In this document: in pieces, positions 7,199 to 16,923 of the stretch
Layout of the letters: each line of letters starts with the position of its first letter
Position numbering within the stretch: the first letter of the stretch is position 1
Source of the DNA: an uncultured Bacteroidia bacterium
GTDB taxonomy: Bacteria; Bacteroidota; Bacteroidia; Bacteroidales; ML635J-15
Length of the DNA stretch: 64,000 nt
NCBI GenBank assembly: GCA_902776565.1
Contig: CACYQN010000010.1
Span: forward strand, 83,839 to 147,838
Direction: 5' to 3'
Notes under the pieces: generated by a model
Database searches by the model: none
Seen by the model: only the letters and a program-made list of their open reading frames with translations
What the model was told of the DNA's origin: nothing
Made by a program: the position numbers and the translations under genes

Positions 7199-9970
7199 AT
7201 GAAAAAAGCGGTCGCCATATTGTGCCTTGTCACCTTGTTTGCAAGTTGTCTTGCGAACAACACCCTGACAATAAAGCTATTCGACAAAACAAACAAGGAG
7301 CCTGTTGCCGATGCATACATATACGCTTCGGATAGCAACGGCAAATCGACTGGCGCGGTAAGCGACGACAACGGCACGGCAAAACTGATACTCGGTAACG
7401 GCGAATACACCATATACATTTCGCACATACAGTACGAAACGCAGCAAACAAGCATAAGGTTGGAAAAAGACCTCACCTTGACATTCTACTTGCAAAAAAA
7501 GAACTATCAGCTCGGTGAAGTCGTTGTGACGGCCTCCGAATCGAAGAAAATCGGTTCTGTTTCGACCATTGGTCGCGATGCGATGGGCCATCTGCAACCT
7601 ACTAGCATCGGCGATCTTATGGAACTTTTGCCAGGCGGTGTTTCACAGACACCATCGCTCACCCAGGGGAACTCCATATCGCTGCGCGAAACTGGCTCGC
7701 TCGGCTCCAGCGGACAGAAAACGAACAGTTCGCAGTACTCTACCAATTCGCTCGGTACTTTGTTCGTGGTCGATGGCGCACCAATAAACACCGATGCAAA
7801 TATGCAGTATATGCAGGACGGTGGCTTCGACGGTATGGATATGACAAACCGCGGCGTCGATATGCGAACCATCAGCACCGACGACATCGAAAGTATAGAA
7901 GTTTTGCGCGGAATACCGTCGGTTGAATACGGAAACCTTACGAGCGGCGTGGTGAACATCAAGAAGATAAGGAAGCCGACAAAACTAAACGCCCGCTTCA
8001 AGGCAGATGACAAAAGCCAGCTTCTTTCGCTGGGAAAAGGTTTTGCTCTCGATTCAAGCAAATCGCACATCCTAAACATTGACGGCGGTCTGCTGAACGC
8101 ATACGCCGACATTCGCAATCCACTCGAAGAGTACAAGCGTGCAAACCTCTCGGCACGACTGACAAGCACACTAAATAAAGAAAAGGTAACGCTGAAAATC
8201 ACACCGTCGGCGGAATATACAGGTTCGTTCGACAACTACAAGACCGACGAAAACCTCAGTTATTCGGGCATAAACACCTTCAAATCGACCTACCACAAGC
8301 TGGCAGTCGGCAACGGCATCAGCATTTTGCCCAACGCGAATGGCCATTACCAGAAAACTGTCATCAATATGCAGGTAACACAGGAGTTCGACAACCTTGA
8401 ACGCCGTGTGCTTGTAGCACCGTCGCGGGCTGGCATAGCGCCAAGCAGCAACGAACCGGGCGAATACGACGCTTACTTGCTTTTCAGCGAATATGTTGCC
8501 AACTATAGGGTCGATGGCAAGCCGTTCACCGCGTTTGCAAAAACAACCACCGACTTCGAGTTCAACAGCCAGCACATAGTGAACGCTCTGAAATTCGGTG
8601 CGGAATGGAATATGTCGAAGAATTTCGGCAAAGGACAGATATACGACCTTTCGCACCCGCTATCGACCAAGGGCTGGGGCAGCCGTCCTCGCCAGTACAA
8701 CGAAATTCCCGCTTCGCACACGCTGTCGCTTTATGTTCAGGACTACATAACCGCCCGAATCGGCAAACATCTGCTGGAAGCACGGATAGGTGCGCGTTCT
8801 ACCTCAATTCTCGGATTGACAAAGGAATACGCAATGCACGGAAAATTCTACCTCGACCCGCGCATAAATCTGCAATGGACACTGCCTCACTTCGGCGAAA
8901 AGCAATGGAGCATATCGTTTTCGGGCGGAATCGGACGCACAACCAAAATGCCAACAATGAACTACCTCTACCCAGATGCCAACTACATCGACATCATACA
9001 GTTAGCATACTACAACCAGAGCAACCCTGCGGAGTTCAGCCGATACAACATATTGAGCTACAAGGAAGATGCGACCAACCACGCGCTTCAACCGGCACGA
9101 AACCTAAAAGGCGAGTTCCGCGTTGACTTCGAAATTGAAGGCTATCGGCTTTGGGTGTGCGTTTTCGACGAAAAAATGTCGTCGGGATTCCGCTATTCAA
9201 GCACCTACACGGCATTCGACTACAAGGACTACGACGAGACATCCATCGATGTCAACCTTGCCGCCCGTCCCGAACTTGTCGACATCAGCTACGAAGCACG
9301 AAGAATACTTGGCGGATACAGTTTTGTCGAAAATGGCAGCCGTCAGGACAAAGTCGGGATTGAATGGGAATTTTCGTCGCCAAGGATAAAACCGCTATGT
9401 ACGGCCATAAAGTTCAGCGGAGCGTGGTTCCGTAGCATTTATGTCAACAGCCGTCCGATGTTTTATCCCGTCAGCAGTGTGGTCGACAATGTGGTGATTT
9501 CCAACAATTACATCGGTCTTTACGACTGGAACGACGGACGCATAAACGAGCAATTAAGCACCAATTTGTTCCTTGATACGCAAATCCCGAAACTGAAACT
9601 TATTTTCTCGACATCGGTGCAGGCAATGTGGTTCGTCTCAACAAAGCGTATGGAACAGAACTGCATTCCAGTGCAATATCTTTCGGTAGCCGACGGTCAG
9701 CTGCACGACTACACCGACGAAGCCGTTGCCGAAAATCCATTGTTGCGCCACCTCGTCTATAACCTCAGCGAATCGGCCTACGAGAAATACACGATTCCAC
9801 CTGCGATATACATAAACCTGAAAGTCACGAAGAACATTGGCAAATGGTTGAGTATGTCGCTTTTTGTAAACAAACTGCTCGACTATACACCCGACTTCAG
9901 ACGCAACGATGTGCTTATCAGGCGCAATGCAACGCCTTATTTCGGCATGGAAATAAATATGAAAATTTAA
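7199..9970 (+). CDS. TonB-dependent receptor
   Basis: A 923-residue outer-membrane receptor. It has a signal peptide (about 1-20, with a possible lipobox Cys), a carboxypeptidase-regulatory-like beta-sandwich (about 23-95), a plug domain (TVTASESKKIGSV through the ESIEVLRGIPSVEYG motif near residue 240) and a long beta-barrel ending YFGMEINMKI. ATG 7199 is chosen over an in-frame TTG at 7190 because the -7 box overlaps the latter. It is followed by DUF4876-like and DUF6850-like genes on the same strand, an arrangement I recall from Bacteroides. The substrate cannot be read from the sequence. There is no SusD-like partner, which argues against a standard polysaccharide locus. Confidence 0.85.
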   Translation: MKKAVAILCLVTLFASCLANNTLTIKLFDKTNKEPVADAYIYASDSNGKSTGAVSDDNGTAKLILGNGEYTIYISHIQYETQQTSIRLEKDLTLTFYLQKKNYQLGEVVVTASESKKIGSVSTIGRDAMGHLQPTSIGDLMELLPGGVSQTPSLTQGNSISLRETGSLGSSGQKTNSSQYSTNSLGTLFVVDGAPINTDANMQYMQDGGFDGMDMTNRGVDMRTISTDDIESIEVLRGIPSVEYGNLTSGVVNIKKIRKPTKLNARFKADDKSQLLSLGKGFALDSSKSHILNIDGGLLNAYADIRNPLEEYKRANLSARLTSTLNKEKVTLKITPSAEYTGSFDNYKTDENLSYSGINTFKSTYHKLAVGNGISILPNANGHYQKTVINMQVTQEFDNLERRVLVAPSRAGIAPSSNEPGEYDAYLLFSEYVANYRVDGKPFTAFAKTTTDFEFNSQHIVNALKFGAEWNMSKNFGKGQIYDLSHPLSTKGWGSRPRQYNEIPASHTLSLYVQDYITARIGKHLLEARIGARSTSILGLTKEYAMHGKFYLDPRINLQWTLPHFGEKQWSISFSGGIGRTTKMPTMNYLYPDANYIDIIQLAYYNQSNPAEFSRYNILSYKEDATNHALQPARNLKGEFRVDFEIEGYRLWVCVFDEKMSSGFRYSSTYTAFDYKDYDETSIDVNLAARPELVDISYEARRILGGYSFVENGSRQDKVGIEWEFSSPRIKPLCTAIKFSGAWFRSIYVNSRPMFYPVSSVVDNVVISNNYIGLYDWNDGRINEQLSTNLFLDTQIPKLKLIFSTSVQAMWFVSTKRMEQNCIPVQYLSVADGQLHDYTDEAVAENPLLRHLVYNLSESAYEKYTIPPAIYINLKVTKNIGKWLSMSLFVNKLLDYTPDFRRNDVLIRRNATPYFGMEINMKI

Positions 9971-10194
9971 AATGACAATCTGTAATTACAACATAATGAA
10001 TACAAAGGAGATTTCGGATAGGTTAATTCACACTGCTCCCCGTTCCGTATCGCAGGTTCATTATACCTTCCGAAATGACGGTGGGGAGTCATTCCACAAA
10101 GCAGAACGAACAGGCGCAGGTACGAGCCTTGTGAGTTCGCTTATGCGGAATCTCCTTCTATAATTAAGACTATACATTTAAACAAATAATAAAA

Positions 10195-11478
10195 ATGAAC
10201 AGAAAAGTATTATTAATGATTCTTGCGACAATCCTCGCATTCACATCCTGCAAGAAGGACAATGTAAACTTTGTTTTCCCGACAGGCAACATAAGGATTA
10301 TCCTTCCTGAAAATGCCAACATAACCGCGCGGAACAACCAGACCGTAAAGTTCACCAACCGCACCACAAACGAAGTGAAAACCGTCAGTTACGGCGATGA
10401 AGTGGAACTCACCAAAGGTCTGTACGACTGCGACTATACCGCCGAAGTGGAATACATAGTCGATGGTGTAACCTGCAACGCAATGCTGAGCGGCAGTGTA
10501 AGTTCGGTAAACATTATCGATGAAACGGGCTTTCCAATCACAACCTACCTTATGGTTTCGTGCAACGATTTCATAATCGAAGAGATATTCTTCACTGGCA
10601 CACTGCGACCATCGGGCACAACCTACAACGGCGACAGTTACATAAAATTGTACAACAATACCGACAAGGTGCTGTATGCCGATGGCGTTGCAATTTTGGA
10701 ATCGGAGTTCACCTCGACTACAAAATACGACTACTCGCCCGACATTCAGGCAACTACGATGACGGTAGAAGCCATTTATGTAATCCCCGGTAGCGGAACC
10801 GAACACCCCGTTCAACCCGGTGAAAGCATAGTAATATGTGATGTCGGCATCGACCACCGCGACGCAAATCCCAACTCGTTCGACCTTAGCCACGCCGACT
10901 TCGAGTGGTACGACGAATCTACATCGCCACAAAACCTCGACATTGACGGAGCAACCGTACCCAATATGGACAAATGGTACTGCTACACGGCAAGCTACTG
11001 GATTTTGCACAACCGCGGTTTCAGGTCGTACGCCATAGCAAGGATTCCAATCGCCAAGGAAGCCTACCTGCAGAGCTATTCGTACACCTACAACTACACG
11101 ATGCACCTTGCCGCCGGTGACTTTGATATGCAACGCACCGCCTACCAGATTCCTAACGAATGGATTATTGACGGCGTGAACTGTAGTGTGGAAGCAGAAC
11201 GCAAATGGAACATCCTGCCGCCAAACATCGATGCTGGCTGGACTCACTGCGGAACAATCGACCACGACCAGACACGCTATTTCAAGAGCGTTCGCCGCAA
11301 AATGCTGTCGCTCACATCTGACGGCCGAAGAGTGCTGAAGGACACCAACAATTCCACCGACGACTTCAACACCGAGTGCGTGCCTTCGCTCATCGAGCAG
11401 CAAGGAACCGCCACCGATGCCAACGGCACACCAGCAACAACTAGAACCTACGATGGAGTAACACCGATGAATAATTAA
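10195..11478 (+). CDS. DUF4876-like surface lipoprotein
   Basis: A 427-residue lipoprotein with a short signal peptide and lipobox (FTSC, Cys19). Residues 25-130 look like an Ig/transthyretin-like domain (GNIRIILPEN...VKFTNRTTNEVKTVSYGDEV). The remainder contains EIFFTGT...YIKLYNNTDKVLYADGV and PGESIVICDVGIDHR, which resemble lamin-tail-like domains. This is the layout I associate with DUF4876 proteins encoded between a TonB receptor and a barrel protein. It probably acts as the surface-exposed partner of the receptor 224 bp upstream. The ligand is unknown. Confidence 0.65.
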   Translation: MNRKVLLMILATILAFTSCKKDNVNFVFPTGNIRIILPENANITARNNQTVKFTNRTTNEVKTVSYGDEVELTKGLYDCDYTAEVEYIVDGVTCNAMLSGSVSSVNIIDETGFPITTYLMVSCNDFIIEEIFFTGTLRPSGTTYNGDSYIKLYNNTDKVLYADGVAILESEFTSTTKYDYSPDIQATTMTVEAIYVIPGSGTEHPVQPGESIVICDVGIDHRDANPNSFDLSHADFEWYDESTSPQNLDIDGATVPNMDKWYCYTASYWILHNRGFRSYAIARIPIAKEAYLQSYSYTYNYTMHLAAGDFDMQRTAYQIPNEWIIDGVNCSVEAERKWNILPPNIDAGWTHCGTIDHDQTRYFKSVRRKMLSLTSDGRRVLKDTNNSTDDFNTECVPSLIEQQGTATDANGTPATTRTYDGVTPMNN

Positions 11479-11508
11479 CAATTGATAATTGACAATGGAT
11501 AATGGACA

Positions 11509-11567
11509 AATCCTTCCTTTTTTTTGTCATCCTGAACTTGTTTCAGGATCTTAAAAAAGGAAGGATT
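11509..11567. repeat. large inverted repeat with nested hairpin
   Basis: AATCCTTCCTTTTTT-type and AAAAAAGGAAGGATT arms enclose an inner CCTGAA / TTTCAGG hairpin. It follows the DUF4876-like gene and may terminate or attenuate transcription. The AT-rich AATTGATAATTGACAATGG satellite word precedes it. Confidence 0.7.
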
Positions 11568-11615
11568 AACTAAACGGATGCTGAAACGAATTCAGCATAA
11601 CTATAAAAAACAGAA

Positions 11616-13118
11616 ATGTTCCACATGCGCACATTTTTAACCAACATATTAATTCTTCTGTCTGCCCTCGCCAATGCAACCAACGACACCATTCCCGTTG
11701 CAACAAGGATAAACGACGGCACGGAAAAATACGGCAATTTCATACCATTTGAAAAGCCGTCCATAAAGGTTTTGAAACGCAAATACTCGCTGACAAGCGT
11801 TTCGGTCGGTGCAACATTAAGAAACGAAAGTCGAGCCGTTATGCCTCAGCTCGGCAAAGGTGAGATTTCTGGCAAATTCAACGCCAATACATTTATAACC
11901 AACAAGAAGGGCGCCACTTGGGGAAATGCCTCTTACACCAATGGCAAGATTGCCGATGTGCAGTTCAACGAGACAAGCGACTACGCAATGCTCTACCCCT
12001 ACACGCTCGGTGATTCGGTTGGAGGCGACCTGCGCTTTCAGAACTACCGTTTCGGCGGTGGAGTGAACACCGCACTTAACAGCAACTGGAAATTAGGCAT
12101 CGAAGCCCAATACCGCGCCGACCTTGCCTATCGCCAGATTGACCCGCGTCCCAAAAACCTTGTCACCGACCTCGACGCCACCATCGGAGCATCGCGCAGA
12201 ATTGCTGGCAAATACATTGTCGGCCTCGACCTCAACGCTGGAAGGTACAAGCAAACTAACAGCCTTAGGTTTTTCAGCGAGCTTGGCGTTCCGAATGTCG
12301 TGCATTTCACAGGACTTGGCACACAATACTATCGTTTCCAAGGAAGCAACTACAGCACCTACTACAAGGGTTATCGCGTGGGCGGTTCGCTCGGCATTGT
12401 CCCCGACGGAAGCGGATGGCTCGGCAATATTGCATACAACTACTTCGCATTCACCAAAATAATATCTTCGCTCAACGAACTGCCGATGGCTCGGGCTGGC
12501 GAACACCAGACTTCGGGCGAAATCGCATACTTGAACACTGAACCAACCGCGTGGGGCATAAAGCTAAATGCAGACTACAGCCGAAAGTCGGGAACCGAAA
12601 ACATTTTTGGCGATGCAGCCGACAATGTATATCCACAGATAATGAGCCTTGAGCAGTTCTCGGCAGAAAACCTAAACCTGCAAATTTCTGCATTATATGG
12701 AAAAACCGCAGAAATCCACGACTGGAACATTACCGCACAAGCATGTTATTTGTCGCATAACGAGAAATATAATTCACCGGAGCAGCACCTGACATTAGCC
12801 CACGCAGGCGTAAAAGTCGGCGGACTATACGGCTACAAAGGCAAATCGCTGCACGTTGGCATTTCGACTGACCTCGGTTTCTACGCCAGCACCCACCACG
12901 ACCTGCTTCTTTACGGAAACACCATCTGGCAAAGCCCCGTACGGCAAACCTACGAAATTATTTCGGGACATTTCCTTCAAAGCAACACAAGTTTCCGCAT
13001 ATCGTACGCCTTCGGCAACGACATTGCAATATTTCTTGATTTAAGATACTCGTATTCGCGTTTTTTCAGCGGCAGCGACATCCATCAGGGTAACATTTCG
13101 GTGGGGATGATGTTGTAG
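11616..13118 (+). CDS. outer-membrane beta-barrel protein (DUF6850-like)
   Basis: A 500-residue protein with an N-terminal signal peptide (cleavage near residue 22). Amphipathic beta-strands run through the sequence (GLDLNAGRYKQ, YRVGGSLGIVPDG, HVGISTDLGFYAS), and the end IFLDLRYSYSRFF...ISVGMML is typical of barrel proteins. It is the third gene of the TonB receptor group. I recall proteins annotated DUF6850 in this position in Bacteroides. It probably supports uptake or surface assembly for the same substrate. The start could also be the Met at 11625. Confidence 0.6.
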   Translation: MFHMRTFLTNILILLSALANATNDTIPVATRINDGTEKYGNFIPFEKPSIKVLKRKYSLTSVSVGATLRNESRAVMPQLGKGEISGKFNANTFITNKKGATWGNASYTNGKIADVQFNETSDYAMLYPYTLGDSVGGDLRFQNYRFGGGVNTALNSNWKLGIEAQYRADLAYRQIDPRPKNLVTDLDATIGASRRIAGKYIVGLDLNAGRYKQTNSLRFFSELGVPNVVHFTGLGTQYYRFQGSNYSTYYKGYRVGGSLGIVPDGSGWLGNIAYNYFAFTKIISSLNELPMARAGEHQTSGEIAYLNTEPTAWGIKLNADYSRKSGTENIFGDAADNVYPQIMSLEQFSAENLNLQISALYGKTAEIHDWNITAQACYLSHNEKYNSPEQHLTLAHAGVKVGGLYGYKGKSLHVGISTDLGFYASTHHDLLLYGNTIWQSPVRQTYEIISGHFLQSNTSFRISYAFGNDIAIFLDLRYSYSRFFSGSDIHQGNISVGMML

Positions 13119-13139
13119 AATGGTGCTAAAAGAAGAAAA

Positions 13140-13210
13140 GGCTAAAAGCCAGAAAGAATACCAGTCGAGCAGTTTGGCTGTTAGCCTTCGTGCCTGTTAG
13201 CCTTTTAGCC
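13140..13210 (+). terminator. inverted repeat after the TonB receptor group
   Basis: GGCTAAAAG (13140-13148) pairs with CTTTTAGCC (13202-13210). Two further GTTAGCC words lie between. It is 22 bp past the stop at 13118. It may be a terminator, although no long T-run follows. Confidence 0.45.
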
Positions 13211-13427
13211 CCAAACATTTGTTTAATTTGGATAATATTTGTAAGATTTCTGCTCAAAGAGCACTCAAAAATAAGCCTATACACTTCCTGCGTAAGCATT
13301 TATAGTGATTTCTTTCCCGATAATCGCCATTTGTGGGGATTGTGTGGCCTTTCCGAATGCAGGAACTTTGCAGTGTAAAAGTTGATAAGAGAGAATAAAC
13401 AGGAAAAACAATAAAAAATACAATAAA

Positions 13428-14207
13428 ATGGATTTGAAAATAGGTGATATTCAGGAAACGGCACTGATAACGCTGGCAATTCGCGCCAGTGAGACAAGCC
13501 GTCCGAACGCACGAATCAAGGATTCGATGGCGAAGGAAATTATCGACACGCTTGGCGTGGATGTGAGCAAGTACGATCCGTTTATGTCGCACGAAGGCGT
13601 TGTGGCACGTACCATAATGTACAAGAACCAGTTGGAAGAACTCATCAGTCAATATCCCGATGCGCTGTGCATAAATCTTGGCTGCGGTTTCGACGACAAG
13701 TTTGTGCAGGTGGACAATGGCAAAATCTCGTGGCTCGATGTCGATTTGCCCGACATTATGTCGGTTAGACGCAAGATATACCAGGATCGCGACCGCTGCC
13801 TTATGAAGGACGGCAGTGCTTTCGATGCAGAGTGGACAAATGGACTGCCCAAACGCTCCATGACCATCGTCGTTATGGAAGGTGTGCTGGAATATTTCAC
13901 GAAAGAGCAAGTAAAGACTTGTCTCAACATGTTGTGCGATTCGTTTGAACATGGCTACCTGCTGGCCGAACTGCATCATCCGCTACTTGGCAAGAACACC
14001 AAGCATCACGATGCCGTGAAATACACCAATGCCGAGTTCCAATGGGGGACAAAGTCGGGTAGGGAATATCTTGAGTTGGAACAGCGTATGAGTTTGGTTT
14101 CGGAACGGAGCTACAACGAGGAAATGCGGAAATATTCCCTTCGTGCAAAGTTGTTCGCTCTGTTTTTCCCACATCTGAACAATAGATTGGCAGTGTATAA
14201 GTGGTAA
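13428..14207 (+). CDS. SAM-dependent methyltransferase, leucine carboxyl methyltransferase-like
   Basis: A 259-residue cytoplasmic enzyme of the LCM/PPM1-like class. The SAM-binding Gly-rich motif is CINLGCGFDDK (about residues 80-90), followed by the acidic motif WLDVDLPDI (about 103-111) and VVMEGVLEYF (about 146-155, the EGV(L/F) motif of this family). The substrate is probably the O of a small metabolite or a carboxylate, as in related polyketide-type O-methyltransferases, but nothing nearby identifies it. It stands alone between the TonB group and an uncoded 493-bp stretch. Confidence 0.8.
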   Translation: MDLKIGDIQETALITLAIRASETSRPNARIKDSMAKEIIDTLGVDVSKYDPFMSHEGVVARTIMYKNQLEELISQYPDALCINLGCGFDDKFVQVDNGKISWLDVDLPDIMSVRRKIYQDRDRCLMKDGSAFDAEWTNGLPKRSMTIVVMEGVLEYFTKEQVKTCLNMLCDSFEHGYLLAELHHPLLGKNTKHHDAVKYTNAEFQWGTKSGREYLELEQRMSLVSERSYNEEMRKYSLRAKLFALFFPHLNNRLAVYKW

Positions 14208-14700
14208 AAAGTTATTGAATTATGGTTGATTTTTCTTCTGTAGTAATAACATTTCCGCTTATGCCGCGGGGGCAGTTCCTTGTTATTCGCCCCAACAAAT
14301 GATTTTCAGCGGTGCTCATGATTGTCTTCGACAATTGTTGGCAAAAAGGAACCAAAAACCATGTCCGCTGAGTCTGATTCGCTAAAAATCGGCTACACTT
14401 CGCTAAAAATCAGAAACTTACCGTATGTGATGGTTGCGTTTTAGACGCGAACCATCACAACGGTTTCAAACAGACTGATTTTTTTACGCTCCGTTCCACC
14501 GATTTTCTTAACGCTCACCAGCCAAGGCGGCAATCAAGGTATACTTCGCTCCGCTTCGTATTTGTTTAAAAGGTCGAGGGAATCAGTCTTCGAGAAATTA
14601 GTGACCGCCTATGGCTCATTATTTATTGGGAGAAAATTATTCAAAAGTTGAAGGATTAGTGTTTCGTAACAAAAGTGTTGAATTTTAATAAGTTAACGTA
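14208..14700. other. 493-bp non-coding stretch with hairpins
   Basis: No convincing gene is present. It holds a hairpin at 14427-14458 (GTGATGGTT / AACCATCAC with inner GCG/CGC), twin CGCTAAAAATC words near 14370-14410, and CTCCG / TTCGC-rich sequence. It looks like intergenic repeat debris rather than a decayed gene. Confidence 0.5.
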
Positions 14701-15267
14701 ATGAAAACAGCATTTAAAATTATTCTTATGGCAATTGCCTATTTTGCCTTGTTTATTGTAGGCGGGGCAAGCGGTATGATTCATCCGATGTGCTATGCGT
14801 ACATTGGTGCGATTCTACCCATATTTTTTGCTTTCGTGTATCTTTATTCGGCAAGTCTGTTGCGTTGTTTTGGCGTGGCAACAATTCTCAATGGAACTTT
14901 CCTTGTCGTAGCTTTACTGGCAGGTGAGGCCGACATCTCATTCATCATAGGAATAGCGATTCTTACGGCACTTTCCGAAATAATCAGGATGGTATGTGGT
15001 TACGATACGCGGAAAGGCGTCCGTTGGAGTTTCCTGCCGTTTGCATTTTCGTTTTTTGCCTTCACTGCCCACTGGTGGACCGATACCGAAGGGTCGCTAG
15101 CTGCTGCAGTTGAAGAAATGCCGATAGGCTACGACAAACTGATGATGCCTGTCATTGACAATGTGCCTATGCTTATTATAGTACTGCTTCTGACCATACC
15201 AATTTCCATACTTGCAATGCGGTTGGCAGAGCGTGTGCTGAAAAAACAAACGGCAGTATTGAAATAA
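14701..15267 (+). CDS. MptD/Trep_Strep-like ECF transporter S component
   Basis: A 188-residue membrane protein with five to six hydrophobic segments (about 7-25, 30-55, 57-75, 80-100, 116-130, 156-176). The middle contains LSEIIRMVCGYDTRKG followed by an aromatic-rich stretch and AVEEMPIGYDKLM, resembling the Trep_Strep/MptD family of substrate-binding (S) subunits of energy-coupling-factor transporters. No ECF ATPase or T subunit is encoded nearby, so it would have to use shared components from elsewhere. The family call is tentative. It is followed 28 bp later by another small membrane protein. Confidence 0.5.
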   Translation: MKTAFKIILMAIAYFALFIVGGASGMIHPMCYAYIGAILPIFFAFVYLYSASLLRCFGVATILNGTFLVVALLAGEADISFIIGIAILTALSEIIRMVCGYDTRKGVRWSFLPFAFSFFAFTAHWWTDTEGSLAAAVEEMPIGYDKLMMPVIDNVPMLIIVLLLTIPISILAMRLAERVLKKQTAVLK

Positions 15268-15295
15268 CAATTCGTTTAATCGTAATTTTTTAGCA

Positions 15296-15694
15296 ATGGA
15301 TAACAAAATTTCAAAAGTGTCCCTTTTATGGGTAATTATTATGGTGGGCTTTATGGCTCATATTGCAGCCGACCTTCTTCCTGCATTCTGGGGAGCAAAT
15401 ATCGCAATGCCCGATTCTACGGGTGAAGCCTCAATGGGTATGATAATGTTTATGATGACTATGGCATTCTTCGTTCCGATGTGCGGATTGCTATGCATGA
15501 ATTACCGTAAATTCAAGGTTATGCGTGTCATAAATCTTGTTTTGGCAACGGTGATGATGCTGTTCAATTTCTTCCACACAAGCGAATTGTTCATGGAGTT
15601 CAATCCCGTGCAACTGATAATCCTTCTTGCAATGGCAGTTCTGGGGGTATATCTGTTTGTATATTCGCTGCGTATGGTGAAACAGAAAGACTAA
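15296..15694 (+). CDS. small four-helix membrane protein, unknown
   Basis: A 132-residue protein with four predicted membrane helices (about 8-30, 46-66, 78-95, 102-124), many Met residues (SMGMIMFMMTMAFF) and a basic C-terminal tail. It is co-directional with and 28 bp from the ECF-like gene, so probably in one transcript. I do not recognise the family. The size and four-helix layout resemble DUF6326/DoxX-type small membrane proteins, but no diagnostic motif is visible. Confidence 0.65.
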   Translation: MDNKISKVSLLWVIIMVGFMAHIAADLLPAFWGANIAMPDSTGEASMGMIMFMMTMAFFVPMCGLLCMNYRKFKVMRVINLVLATVMMLFNFFHTSELFMEFNPVQLIILLAMAVLGVYLFVYSLRMVKQKD

Positions 15695-15734
15695 ACTGAA
15701 AATTTCAAAAGCATACAAAAATCATCGTAAAACT

Positions 15735-15764
15735 GGCTGTATCGTGAGATGCAGCCTGTTTTTT
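15735..15764 (+). terminator. intrinsic terminator
   Basis: GGCTGTATC / GATGCAGCC with a GTGA loop, followed by TGTTTTTT. It lies between the membrane-protein pair and the convergent Sel1 gene. Confidence 0.8.
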
Positions 15765-15770
15765 CGTGGG

Positions 15771-16859
15771 TTACTTTAATTCTTTCAGCATTTCTATTGC
15801 TTTTGGGTCTCCTTGTTCTGCAGCCTTTGTTAGCCATTTCACACATTCTGCAAGGTCTTTGTTGACACCATCGCCATGCTTGTAGAACATTGCAATATTA
15901 AATTGTGCTTCGGGCATTCCCTGTTCCGCAGCTTTGATGTACCATTCGGCAGCTTTTTCATAATTCTGCTCAATGCCTTCACCACACTCATAACATACAC
16001 CTATATAAAATTGAGCATTCATGTTGCCTTGTTCTGCAGCTTTGGTGAACCATTCTACCGCTTTCTCAAGGTCAATCTCTACGCCTTCTCCCTTTCTATA
16101 GCACATTGCCAGTATTTGTTGAGACTTGGCAATTCCTTGCTCTGCCGCTTTGCTAAATAATTCGAATGCCTTTTGGTAATCTTTGCTTATGCCATCGCCG
16201 TATTTATAACAACAAGCAAGATTGTGTTGCGCCTCCGAATCTCCTTGTTCAGCCGCTTTAGAAAACCATTCAAAAGCCTTCTTGCGATTTTTTCTGACAC
16301 CTTCACCAAACATATAACTTAAACCAAGATTATTCTGGGCTACTGAATATCCTTGCTTTGCGGCTTTTGTGAACCATGCCACAGCTTTCGACGAATTTTT
16401 TTCAACACCGTATCCATTATCATAACAAAAGCCTACCTCATTTTGTGCCACATAATCGCCTTGTTCTGCGGCTTTAGTGAACCATTCTACAGCTTTTGCA
16501 TAATCCTGCTTTACGCCATCACCGTATTTATAACAATAACCAAGATTGCATTGTGCACCCATTGCCCCTTGTTCTGCGGACTTTGTGTACCATTCAACAG
16601 CTTTCTCAAGATTTATCTCTACGCCTTTGCCTTTTTTATAACATACAGCAAGATTATTCTGCGCTCCTGCATATCCCTGTTCTGCAGCTTTGGTGTACCA
16701 TTCTACTGTTTTAGTTAAATCTTTTTCCACGCCATCGCCTTTTTCGTAGCGGCGAGCCAGTGTGAATTGAGCCTTAACATCTCCTTGTTCCTCCAATTCC
16801 CTTAGTTCTTCAAACGGTAATTTTGAATATTGAACTTCCTTCTGTTGTTTTTCTTCCAT
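15771..16859 (-). CDS. Sel1-repeat (TPR-like) protein
   Basis: About 362 residues made almost wholly of 36-residue Sel1 repeats (A..W..KAAEQG...AQ..L...Y..G.GV..D), nine or so in a row. It is a helical solenoid that normally binds other proteins. The start at 16859 (MEEKQQ) is preferred over the longer frame to 16934, because the upstream part overlaps the end of the deiminase-like gene and lacks repeat character. No signal peptide follows from this start, so a cytoplasmic scaffold is likely. The repeats are also similar in DNA (108-bp period), so copy number may change by slippage. It is probably co-transcribed with the deiminase-like gene 64 bp upstream. Confidence 0.85.
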   Translation of the reverse strand: MEEKQQKEVQYSKLPFEELRELEEQGDVKAQFTLARRYEKGDGVEKDLTKTVEWYTKAAEQGYAGAQNNLAVCYKKGKGVEINLEKAVEWYTKSAEQGAMGAQCNLGYCYKYGDGVKQDYAKAVEWFTKAAEQGDYVAQNEVGFCYDNGYGVEKNSSKAVAWFTKAAKQGYSVAQNNLGLSYMFGEGVRKNRKKAFEWFSKAAEQGDSEAQHNLACCYKYGDGISKDYQKAFELFSKAAEQGIAKSQQILAMCYRKGEGVEIDLEKAVEWFTKAAEQGNMNAQFYIGVCYECGEGIEQNYEKAAEWYIKAAEQGMPEAQFNIAMFYKHGDGVNKDLAECVKWLTKAAEQGDPKAIEMLKELK

Positions 16860-16923
16860 AATTCTAAATTTTATATTCCACGATATGCAATGAGTGGACA
16901 TCTCTTGACTGGTCAAAAATCCC

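Noticed and set aside
9972..10163. 63-codon open frame between the TonB receptor and the DUF4876-like gene
   Set aside because: The peptide (FRNDGGESFHKAERTGAG) has no domain character, and the DNA looks like an intergenic repeat. It has no promoter of its own.
10213..11481. Long open frame antisense to the DUF4876-like gene
   Set aside because: It mirrors the real gene in the opposite strand. It is rich in Val/Cys/Gly with no domain, as expected from strong codon bias.
14208..14700. Decayed gene or insertion-sequence remnant
   Set aside because: No terminal inverted repeats, transposase fragments or long frames were seen.
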